64,000 nucleotides of DNA from Eudromia elegans (Eukaryota; Chordata; Aves; Tinamiformes; Tinamidae): assembly GCA_003342815.1 (NCBI GenBank), contig PTEX01000197.1, positions 577,282 through 641,281 of the forward strand. Reading direction: 5' to 3'. Positions 1 to 10,800 of the stretch are shown piece by piece; the stretch's first letter is position 1, and the number at the start of each line of letters is the position of its first letter. The notes beneath the pieces are model-generated. The model did no database searches. It was not told where the DNA came from and saw nothing but the letters and a program-made list of their open reading frames with translations. The translations under genes were made by a program, and so were the position numbers.

Positions 1-3000
1 TGAGGCTCTCAGGGAGGGCTTATGTATTCACGAGGGAACAAAAAGTGCTTGTGCTTGTCATGTACAAGTAAGTAATTCTGCTGAAGCGTTATTGCTGTTA
101 TAAACTGAAGATATATTTATTTGGCAACAGAAAAAATGTAAAGAATCCGGTGGAAACCAGGATATTTAATGCATGCATACATATCTCAGCAATAACAAAC
201 AAGACCATAAGAAGAGACCAAGGTCAGAAAGATGTACAAAATTCTGTCTACTAAGTGATGCATATCAGAAGCAAATACTGAGAACAGAGACCGGTTCAAA
301 GTGTACTGACCCTTTAATAACTCTGACACACCTAAAAGGATATCACAGATTTCACCAAAGGAGGTATTTGGACGTAAAAGAAGGAGAAAAAAAAAGAGGC
401 TGATTTCATAAACTTGGAAACAATGAATCTGATGGTGCAGCAGAACCCTGTGTTGTTACTGCCCGGTTATAGTTGTCAGAGCTGAGACTGCATGTTGCAA
501 AGTTCATTGGTGCTGTAGGAGATGTCATTGTTCTTGGTTAGCAGCACATCATGAGGCCTTGGCGGTCCCCAGGGCCGTGCTGAATGCTGCGAGCAGACTG
601 GAGGAGACGACAACACTTGGCAAAGGGGCTGCCCCGAGCGGCTGGGAGGGGTATTCTCCCCAGCTGGCGCAGTTAGCCCAGAAGGGGATGTCCATGCAGA
701 GCCCAGCCAGCGAAGCACCTGTGGGCTTGGTGAGAGTAGCAGCCAGCACTCGCTGAGCCTGCCCGAACCTCGCTGGCAGCTGCAGAGCGTGGCGGCAGGC
801 TGAGGAAGGGTGCCCGCAGCCTGCAGTGGTCAGCTTCCAGGCAGGAGGCATGGCCAGGGTGCCTCCAGGGAGCCCTGCACTGGCCTGTGTGGAAAAGGTG
901 AATGCTACATAGGAAACGCAGAATATATTTCTCCTGCAGCCAGCCCCAGACTCTGTAGTTCCCAGTCCCGCTTTTATTTGCAGGGAAACACCAAGAGAAT
1001 TTCTTGTTAATGGATATTTAAGAATGTAAGAGGAAGATTCCCGAGCTCTCTCCTCCTGTACCCAGCAGTGCGCCAGAAGCCGTCATTTGTTGACTTCTAA
1101 TGAGTTATCTGTGCTAATTTTCAGTCTGCTTCTGTTGCCACTAGAAATCAGCAGATAACCCCCTGCCTCAGCTAACTGAATGCTTTCTGCATTCCCACAG
1201 GTTTCCCTTTCAGATCCACACACTCAAATGGCATGAAGAGGGGCCAGCATCGCTGTAGAGGCATCACCAGCTGCCAACTGGCAAAGTCCACAAGTGACCC
1301 GTTTTTGCTGATTATTCAGAAAGCTTTGACGGTCTCCATGAGTCTGGCACTGTCATGCATGGCAAGAGTCACTCTGCACAAAAGCATCAATGAGACTGCT
1401 CCCTAGGGATTTACAGTGTGAATAACACTAGGTTAATTTCTCTGGAAATTTCTGAAAGGAATGACTGTGTATTGATAAGTTGTTCCAGATGCCTAAAACG
1501 AAGTGTGAGAAAAGCCCCCAGGGACTCATACAATATTGTCAAGGAGCCTCATTCCCTCTGTTCTGGAGAGTGGCTTGCCATGAAAACAACAATGCTTTTT
1601 GCCTTCACTGCTAGTTTATGATGAAGGAAGAAGACCTGAAAGTTATTTGGCTTGGTCTGGTCCATCCCAGACAGGGGTGTTTTCTTTCAGTTTAGGAGCG
1701 TCTCCTGCTTTCTCGGCTTCTCCCTGCTTTATATCAAAGAATATGACGTGAAGCACATGGTTTTTTAAAAAGCCTTTATTTGAAACTGAGAATGGTGGGC
1801 TGGATCTTGGGCATTTTTGTGCTTTTGAGCTTTTTATGCAGCTGCTGTTCAGATGCTTGAGTTTGCATAACCCAAATGAAGGGTAGATTACACAGCTTTT
1901 GCAGTGATTTAATTAAATTGGTGCATCCTGCATTCAGTTGTGCTAGATCAGCACAAAAAGCTGGGCATAGACAAGCCCAAAGAGAACTTGATAAAAACTT
2001 TCTTGTGCTCACATTGTCTTACTTCCTTGCTTTTTTTTTTTTCCTGATAGCGCGAGGCTAATGAGTTTGGGGAAGAAAAAAAGAAATCGGGAATTGCTCA
2101 TCAGCTTTTTCACTGCCCTTTTCACTTTTAGGACATACTGGAGTACTGACTCTTTGGAGTAAAGATGTGTAGAAAGTCAAGAGGGGTCTAGGTGTCTTGT
2201 AAGCACAAGTATTGTATCTGTTCTAGAGATGGAACCCTGAGGAAAAGCTACCCTCTCACAGAAAAAGATGCCTGAGAGTAAATCCAGTGCAGGAAAAAGT
2301 ACTGCAACTTTTCAGTTTTACTTTGGCCCATCTTGCCCATGTGGCTTTATTTCTTCCCACCATCATAGAGGACTAAGAGTGAAGAGGACAGAAATGAAAA
2401 TTGTGTTTGTGTTCCTTGTATTTATCCTCGAAAAGGAATAGAGTGACATGTCTTCGACATGGGAGATGGTAGAGGCGAATCTTAACTTTTGCATGTACTC
2501 TGTTCCCCCTTTTATTCTTACAATTCATCTAATTTCTTTTCCAGGAGGAAAAAGAGAAATACAGCCATTTGGCCAAGACTTCCAGGCCTCTGGCCTAGAT
2601 AGAAAAGCATGGATATGACCACATTCAGGCCATCCTGCTTATTGCACAGACCGTATGTGCTTGCACAATAACTCAGTTGCAGTTGATACTTCTCCAAAGT
2701 GTCAGTCTCACTGTGGGTGTGACACATAGTGCATGCTTGCAGCCTTCTAACTATGAAATATTAGATAGAAATACAGCAGTTTTAGTTACTTTAGATCTGT
2801 GATGGTTTCTCACATTGATAGTGTGGTGTTGTAGTGTCTCTCTGTAAAAATATATATATAAATCAAAATATATATAATTTTTGTGCATATTGTGCAGTGC
2901 ATCCCAAAGTCCTTATGAGCAGTATGGCAGTCTCCACTTCCTGTGTCACTGCATGTAGTGGTAGTGATTGGTAATGATAAAAGGATCAAAAATAGGAACA

Positions 3001-3150
3001 ATGTAAACACTGCAGTACAAGACAAGTAACTGCTATACACTGCATATATAATGTGTTTACAGTAAGATTTTTGTGTGCATTTACAATCCTTCCTGAAGTT
3101 TTTGGCTTGACAGTATTATTTGCTACTTTGATAGTAATTATAGCAATTCT
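1..3150. other. Unassigned non-coding sequence, no gene recognised
   Basis: I find no coding exon, RNA gene or recognisable transposon here. The short open frames lack any family motif and have the lengths expected by chance. Small features are a run of Ts near 2030-2041 and AT dinucleotide stretches around 2850-2876. The part from 545 to 900 is clearly more GC-rich than its surroundings and is listed separately. The region could be intergenic or intronic; nothing in the sequence decides this. Confidence 0.6.
545..900. other. GC-richer block of unknown nature
   Basis: About 350 bp stand out from the AT-rich surroundings by their G and C content and several CpGs, for example around 562-585, 634-642 and 766-795. 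Open frames exist on both strands (about 65-100 codons), as expected in GC-rich DNA where stop codons are rare. None shows a motif I recognise. It may be a weak CpG-rich regulatory element, a decayed repeat or an old processed copy. I see no poly-A tail and no flanking duplication. Confidence 0.35.
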
Positions 3151-3158
3151 CTTTGATA

Positions 3159-4036
3159 GGGTCATAGGATAATTCATAGTAAAAGGAACCTCGGGAGGTG
3201 TCTAATCCAACCTCCTGCCAAAAGCAGGGCTGGAGATGAGATCAGACCAAATTAGTCAAGACTTTGTCCAGTTCGGTCTTGAAAAGCTCCAGGGACAGAG
3301 ACTACACAAGCTCCCTGAGCAACCTGCCACACTTCTTCGCTCTTGCACCCTCAGAGGAAAAAGATTTTCCTTAGATCTGGTCAGAAGCTTTCTTGTTTCA
3401 ATGTATGCCCACTACCTCTCATCCTCCTACTATGCACAGCTGCGAAGGCTCTGGCATCATCTTCTTAGTAACCTCCCTGAGGCCCTGGCAGGCTGGTACT
3501 TAGGTCTCCCAAAGCTGCCTCTGTGCCAGGCTGCCCAAGCTCCGGTCCCTCAATCTCTCTTCCCTGGGTAAGTGCTGCAGGGGGCTGGGCAAGCCTTCTG
3601 AGCATCTTGGTGGCTCCCTGCTGAGCGTGCTCCGTTATCAGCACCTCTCCTTTCCGTGAGGAGACAAATGGAACGTGGTTTTCCGGAGGCAGCCAAATGA
3701 AGGCCAAGCAAAAGGGAATAATGATTCCCGCCTGCTTCCCGGCCGTACGGCTGTCCCCACAGCCTGAGGTGCTGTGGTCCTGGCTGCCAGCGCGTGCTGC
3801 CGGCTCACTACCCACCACCACCCCACCTCCTTCCCTGCCACCCATGGAGCACCACAGCCACACGCAGGACTCCCCATTTGGCCTCGTTGAATGGCACAAG
3901 GTTTTAATTGGACATTCCGATGGCTCCTTGAGGATGGCAGTCCTGCCCTCAAATGCAGTGGTTGGTCACCCCAGCTTGGTCACTTGCAGGCTTGGTGAGA
4001 GTGTAGTTCTTCATCCTCGGGGTCATTGATAGTGGT
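3159..4036 (-). mobile_element. Decayed CR1 LINE, 3' half, antisense
   Basis: Read on the minus strand this is the 3' part of a CR1 non-LTR retrotransposon. The 3' end lies at the left, where the typical CR1 tail (tcatagg-attcatag, then the 'ggaacctc' and 'tctaatccaacctcctgcc' blocks) is seen. Going right, the sequence passes through the C-terminal part of ORF2. It reaches the region encoding the reverse transcriptase active site near 3965-4030, where the antisense of the 'ADDTKLG' and 'INDLDE' blocks can still be followed ('ccccagcttgg', 'gtcattgata'). The reading frame is broken by many substitutions and indels, so this is an old, inactive copy, truncated inside the RT domain as most CR1 copies are. 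The boundary at 4036 is approximate. The stretch between about 3820 and 3950 matches least well and may contain a small rearrangement. Confidence 0.8.
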
Positions 4037-6107
4037 TTTAAAAGGTGTTAGTAATGATGTAACAAGACTGTAAAGATGTTGTGTATGCTTCTAGAGGTAA
4101 GAAAGCCTTGCAGATGAGAGCTTACTGCCAGTTATAACCTACCCACTTGTAACCTTCAGAGAAGATGTTAGATGATGTTGAGTTGTGTGAGAGACACAGT
4201 ACAAGTCCTAGCAGGCAGTTGTGTCATTTGAACAAAAAGCCAGCAGTTGCAACTTTCTGTTCAGCCTGTGTGGGAAGAAGAAAATAACTGACGTATTCAT
4301 GATCATATAGACTTAAGAACAGAATATTTCCATGTGGTCATGAATACGTCAGTTATTTTCTTCTGTGGTTTAGCTTCTCAACTCTAAAGTAAGGGTAATA
4401 GCGTTGCTATACCACATAGATATTTTAAGAGTAATTAGCATTTCACAAATATTGATAACTATTTTTGGACTGTGGTAGTTTCTGTGGAGTCTAAGTGAGA
4501 TCAGTAGCCTGTGTGTTCTAATCCAAACAAAAAGATTTCTGCTTTTGATCATGCATGGTCCTAAGGGAAAGGGTAGGAAAGATGGAAACAGGAGAAAGAT
4601 GGAAAAGAGAGGCAAGGGGTGCATGGGAGATAAAATAAATACTTACATAAAATATGCATAACTTTATATAAAGTATCAAAACTTACATAAAAGATTGTCA
4701 TAGAAACAAGTAATAATACACATAGTCTTCAGGAAAGTCCTCTTAAGAAGCATAAAAAATTTATATTTACAATGAAGAAACCAATAATCTCCTATATAAT
4801 CCATAAACTGGGACGTGTATGATTAAAAAAAATCACATTTGTAATTAGTAAAAAAGTTAATTTTGTTTTAAAATCACTTTAGTCACTGCTTATAATCACA
4901 TCTACACCTGCTTTTAACTTTTATTTCTCATTAAGTATACAAACAAAGCAAACAAAACTCCTAGTGTTGAGTGTGACCCCATGCCCTTTGAAAACAAAGA
5001 AAGAACAAGACTCCTGGTAACTTCAGAGGGCATTGCATCCAGCCCATTGTTTTTAAAAGTCAAAAGCTAACACAGATTGTTCATTTCCTGGCATTGGCAT
5101 CACCACCAAGTGGGATTGCCTCACAAAACGTTTGCTCCGTCCTCTGGGGACAGAGGATAAGAGCATGTTACATTGCTCAACAATGATCTCCTCAACCAGC
5201 TCCACAGCAGCGCTGCTTCATTTCAATAGCTGGTTACCTCCATGGCCCATGAGACCACAGAGATGGAACTATGGGGAGAAGAGTGAAAGCCAGGGAGAGG
5301 TGCCTGAAGTGCCTTTCTGGAACATGCCCAGCTTCCAGATGAAGCTAAGAGGACACAGAGGTTAATGTTGATGAAAGGCACCAAGGTGGTAAATTTTCTT
5401 CATCACTGGAAAACATAGGGATTCCTGATGGCCACAGGCTTTCAGGTAGTGTTTTAAGGAGCAGTGTGTCTGTCTGCATTGTAGCTTTTACAATGTAGAC
5501 ATCTACCCCTTTGCCAGTTGTCCAGACTCCCTCCACGGTGAGGCAGAAGACACAAATAGGCCTTTCTATTTTATTTCCTAGATGAAAGTGATTCATTGAA
5601 TTTATTTTAGACCTCTTCAATGGGATGAGAGGAGCTCTGCCTAGTCCCTAGACTATAAAGGGAACCTGAATAGTTAACACAGATATAGACACCTACAACG
5701 TAAATTCTATATTTGGACAAATGAATCCTGATGCTGGTGTTTACTATAAACAGGGAATTACACAGTGTATTTAAAGCAGAAAATCCATTGGATACTGCTA
5801 AGATTATTGTTAATACTACTTAAACTAGTTAATTAAATAACTAGTCAATCACTCCCCAGTGTAGAGAGAGGTCAGCTACTGAGGTCAGTGGTAAAATTCT
5901 TATGGGTCAGTGCTCTGAGTCTATGTATAATTGCATAAAAGCAAGAGCTAAATTCATCTTTAGTTTTAGATCCAGTTCTTTGCTTTTATTTATTTATTTA
6001 TTTGTGTATGAATGTTATTAGGTGGATCCAAGTATTTCGTTGTGTTGGTTCTAGCAGAAGGGAGCTGCTGCGAAGCTCAGCTGAGCAGCTGTCACTCTGT
6101 GTGAGCG
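4037..6107. other. Unassigned AT-rich sequence containing one striking hairpin
   Basis: No gene or named repeat is seen between the two antisense CR1 copies. The notable structure is the inverted repeat at 4276-4364, listed separately. A short TTTA tandem run lies at about 5988-6002, directly before the second CR1. Open frames here are short and have no family features. Confidence 0.55.
4276..4364 (+). repeat. Near-perfect inverted repeat (27-bp arms, 33-bp RNA stem)
   Basis: Bases 4276-4302 are the exact reverse complement of 4338-4364, giving 27 matched pairs. In RNA from the plus strand the stem extends inward to 4308 and 4332 through six more pairs, two of them G-U. That makes a 33-bp stem closed by a loop of about 23 nt. 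On the minus strand the two G-U pairs become A-C mismatches, so the longer stem is specific to a plus-strand transcript. The 89-nt hairpin is of pre-miRNA size, but such perfect pairing is more typical of a recent inverted duplication, a template-switch event or a small foldback element. A TGTGG pentamer occurs at 4269-4273 and again at 4364-4368, too short to be called a target duplication. The structure is certain; its function is unknown. Confidence 0.9.
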
Positions 6108-6563
6108 TTCATAGAATCATTAAGGTTGGAAGCAAACTTTGGACATCATGTAATCCAACCCCGCTGCACACGCAGGGTCCCCTAGAGCACGTGGCACAGG
6201 GTGGTGTCCAAGCGGGTTTTGAAGATCTCCAGAGAAGGAGACTCCACCACCTCTCTGGGCAGCCTGTTCCAGGGCTCTGTCACCCTCACTGTTAAGAAAT
6301 TTTTCCTTAAGTTCCTCTGGGACTTTTGGTGCGTCAATTTTTGGCCATTTCCTCTAGTCCTATCGCTGCCCACCACTGAGAAGAGGCCAGTCCCATCCTC
6401 CTCACTCCCTCCCTTGAGGTACTTGTAGACACTGATCAGGTTCCCTCTCAGTCTTCTCTTCTCCAGGCTGAAGAGGCCCAGCTCTCTCAGCCTTTGCTCA
6501 TAGGGCAAATATTCCTGGACCCTGTTTATCCTTGTGGCCCTGCACTGGACTCTCTCCAGTTCC
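6108..6563 (-). mobile_element. CR1 LINE 3' end, antisense, fairly young
   Basis: On the minus strand this is a 5'-truncated CR1 copy. The left edge carries the 3' terminal signature (catagaatcat), followed by the 'ggttggaa' and 'taatccaacccc' blocks of the 3' UTR. The remainder encodes the ORF2 C-terminus. The frame is open from about 6563 down to the natural stop at 6182, with the CR1 landmarks [26 protein letters not shown], a TRGNG block, LTVRVTEPWNRLPREVVESP and a final TRLDTTLCH. The absence of internal stops or frameshifts in roughly 125 codons suggests a more recent insertion than its neighbour at 3.2-4.0 kb. The catalytic RT region and endonuclease are absent, so it cannot move. The right edge is the 5' truncation point. 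Confidence 0.93.
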
Positions 6564-7827
6564 TAGTCTGCCCAGTTGAAAGGTACCAGACATTCTTGTT
6601 AACCAGTTTCAAGGATATTCAGTGTCCCCAGAACACAAGACTGTTCAGACACTGTTCAGGTCTAAATAGCCATTTAGAACCAATTACCAATACATTTTTG
6701 GATAATGGCTTTGTAAAGTGACATATTTGGTATTGACAAGTTATTTCGTTACAAAAGTGACAGTCCTTAATATTGCCAGTGTCAGTCACTTGAAAAACTG
6801 AATGATTTTGCTATCTGGGCTGCAAAGATACAGAACTTGATAGTGCCCAATCAACTATGGTTGTAATGTCCATGGTAAGAATGTGTTAATTTACTCCTTC
6901 ATAAATCACTTCAAACTATATAGTGGAGACAGCATGGCAGACAACAGAGGCATTTGTGTGGCTATTTTTATAATTAAAAGGAAGAAAACCTTTCATAAAA
7001 CTGACTGCCAGGTGGCTAACTGCCATGTCTGAGAGAATGCCTTGTGAAACATGGGAACATTCACTATGGAGAGAGAGACTCATGAGCCTAAAGGGCTGGA
7101 AGGACAGTATTTTAGTGGTTGAACTGGAAGGAACTTTATAATGTTTGATGTGAATCCTAAAATCTCTTCTTGGAATATAAAACAGATTTGGCCATGGCAG
7201 CTTGATACAAGTCTTTAGTTTCCTCCCTGCCTTATTTAGGGGATTTAATTGCTCTACTGGAACCTCACATTCTAGCAAACATCCATGGCTGAAATGCAGT
7301 GTGATTTGTTCCTTACTTGTTGACCTCCCTCTGCCTTTCAAATAATTGGAGACACTGTGTTTATTCTGGTTGTGAAATCAACTCTGAAAATAGTAGGAGT
7401 TTGTGAAGTGCTGCAATTAGCTGTAATAGTTAACGAGAGCAGAAGTGTTAAGAAACAGAGACAACAATCGTTTGCTCAAAGATACAGTCAAGGGTAGTAT
7501 GAAGGTGTTACATGACAGACAAGAAAATGAAATGTAAAATTAGTAGACAAAAGTTTGAGCATGAAATAAGGCAGGAATAAGGCCTGCTCGGTCTAACATC
7601 ATCACTTGGACCTTTGAAAAAAGAAGAATGGGAACCAATATGGTAAAACGAAGTTCTGAAGAATTTTCTGAGGAAAGGCCACTTGTTGATTTTTTAACTC
7701 TGCTGGAGAGCTTCCACTAGACCCAGGCCATGAGGGAGTACCTGGATTTTCCAATAAAATCAGCATTTTACCAAAAGTGAGGTTCTTCCTCGCATTACCA
7801 TGTTATATGAGTCTCTTTCTTACCTCC

Positions 7828-7845
7828 TTTTTTTTTTTTTTTTTT
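7828..7845. repeat. Poly-T tract (18 nt)
   Basis: An uninterrupted run of 18 thymines. I cannot link it to a retroposed sequence on either side. Confidence 0.9.
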
Positions 7846-10800
7846 GATCTCTGCAGATCTCTGATCTGAAAACTGCGCTTTGAATTTGCCTTACTCAGAA
7901 TGATGAGTGGAAGGAAGGAGACAGGGCCAGGCCAGGCAGATGATAACCCAAACCAGGTAAGGAAGCTGGTGCCCGGGCTAGCAGGTATCCTGGGTGGCTG
8001 GCTAATCCAAAGGATTGTCTGTGAATACTCAGTTTTCTTGTATCCTGGAAAGCTCAGCAGCAGCTCTGTTTCCCCCACTTTCCACTCACCTATCCTTCCT
8101 CCTTTTGCTGTATGTCTTTATTATCAAAAGCAGGAAATCAATCTTTACTCCTACAGTCATCAAGCCTAAGATGAATAAGAGAATTAAAACTTTCTTGTTG
8201 CTAAGAAGAACTTCTGGAGAGAATAATGGATTCTAAATGAATAATCTCTGTCTAGCAAAGGCACTCTGACAGGTTTGGATTAAGTTAGTCTGTTTAACCA
8301 CTTGATTTCAATTTCCAGATGCGTTATGCTTCGTTTTTGTGCATACCAATCAATAAACTTGTGAGCTCTTACATGAATTTCTAGTGTTGCTTCAATGTGA
8401 CTGAGTAGGCCAAGCTCTCAATACTTAAAACCACAAACCATGTTAAACAGTTTAACACTTCACTTTGGTAATAACATATTAACACCTATGGTTGCAGTCT
8501 CATTTATTCCATGGAACCAAACACCACATGACTGCTTATATTTGACCAACGTTGCTGTTAAACCACACTTTATTAAAGACAAAACTACTGAACCCCCTTT
8601 GCATCATGGCATAATTTCCATAGGTTATTAGGTAGAAAATTCCAGATTATTTGTGGTTTATTTGTTGTGAATGGTAAAATAAAATGTCATGAATTGAGAA
8701 GCAAGTGTTCATGATTTGGCAAACCACAAGTGAAGGGAGAAATGAAAAAAAAAAATGAGGTTTTTATGTGTTACTGCATTTAACATTAATATATTGTGAG
8801 AAAAAATGTAAGTTAAAATGCAATATGCTATAGAGATAGTAGAGAACACGTAACGAGTAATATTTTACTCAAGATAAATGATCGTGTCCTCTTCTCAATG
8901 AAGAGGGGCTTGGGAGCCCATGGAATGGCAGAAGATGAATATCTGTTTCCTCTTACATGTCCTTTCAAGGTGAAGGAGGTCAAATAAAGCAGTCTCTAAG
9001 CTTATAAATCACTCTGGTAGACTAGTCTAAAAGATTGTTCTGCAGAAACATAGGTGACAGGTTTTTAAAGTGAAGATAAAAGAAGGTGCTGTCAAGATTT
9101 GATTTGTTGGAGGCTTTCAGCAAAGACTTTGGACAGGAAAGAGAAATTCTGAAGAAAATTGGAAAATCTCTGTTGAGTAGAGCTGTGGAGACTGGAAAAT
9201 GAAGAAATTCTATGTGATACAAGAATGGATGATTTTGGTGAAAGGTAGGAAGGGGCGAAGTATGTTAAAATACAGTTAGAAATGCCAAAAACTACTGAAA
9301 AAATATTGCAATGTGTTTTTTCATGAATTTACATTCTGCTTAGATTTCTTATATTATTCAAATGTCTTCACGATAGCTGAGACAAGCACTGTGAGGACTT
9401 TGGCAAAATATCCTGCAAGTTTCCCATGTCTCAAAATTATTTGTATGAAAATTCTTTGACATGAATTCCATGCGACGTAATAGACATTAAAATGGTTGTT
9501 TTCATAACAAGCTTATTAGAAACCAAATAAGTGGGAAATAGACACTAGACTGTTGTCCGAACATTTTAAGCCTGAGGCATTTTAGGCTTTTCCCCGTTGT
9601 GAGAGAATGCATATGTTTTTTAGCCATGTTGCAGTGAAGTTTCAAATAGGAACAGAAAGAGGAACAGTACTTCTGTTTTGTGTTTCTTTTCAGAAAATGC
9701 GTGAATTAAGTCTGGTCAGTAGACACAGTTTTGAATATGACTATCCTTTCCTGAAGCAAGAGCAAAAATGACACATTTCCTAATGTAATGCATTTTTTCC
9801 CAGCAAATGTGGGCTTTGTAGGTGTTTCAGTAGCAGGTCTTCATTGGTCTCATGAAGCAAGGATGAGACTGTATGAGCTGGCTTATTATGAGTGGTCTGT
9901 ACTAATGTGCCCTACATTTTTGTCTTCTAAAGCTTTATGACAAGGCAGAGGAATTCTATGAGATCATTCTCCACACCTAATTGCTTAAGGAAAGATAATA
10001 GGTGGTTGGTTTCCATGGTTTGGTTAGTTTTACTAACAAGAGGTCAGCTCTGCAAGAATGACAGGTTGAAAGATAGCATCACTGGAGAGGTGCCATGGAG
10101 TGACACAGAGGCAGGCCAAGAGAAATGGCTCAGGTTGTGAATAGTCTGTGTCGCTAATAGGAGACTGTAAGAGGAAACATGTTTTTTGTTGAGCTCATGA
10201 AGTAAAACCTGAATAGCCAGGCGTACATATTTTCTGTGGATATATTGCTTTGTTTTCTTACACTTATGTCATTTCTCCTGCAGTTCTTTCTGAATATTGA
10301 ATGATTAAAGTAATCTGAATACTGAAGCATTACTATATGGGCACATATTTATACCTATACACAGGCAAAGGGGTTGAAAAAACATGGTCTCCCTCCTTAT
10401 TGGTTACATTCCTAAGCTGCAGGTGTAGTACGTATGAATATCTTGGCATAGGGAATTGCAGCTACACAGAGAAGCTAATTTTGGTTTAGTTATCCTGCTA
10501 GTATTTCTATCATGGCAGCAAGAAACTTGGAGCATTTTACAACACTGTAGCAGCCATAGTATTTAAGGTGGCTAATTTCAAACAGCCCAATTTCTTTACT
10601 AATTCCAGTCAGAAAAGTGGTTACAGTGTGCACATTTCCAAAGACAGAAAGAAAAGAAAATCTAATTTATCTCTCTTCACTCTCCTGTGAAAAAGTCACT
10701 CTATGGAGCTTTATTTCCTGCTGTTATCTTGACCCCATATATTTTTCCCTCCACGGCCCTGGGGAAGCAATTTCCTTACTCGGGCACAGCTGCTCTGACC

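Noticed and set aside
6916-7341. 141-codon minus-strand open frame
   Set aside because: No motif, no promoter or splice context. One of the longest chance frames expected in a 64-kb window.
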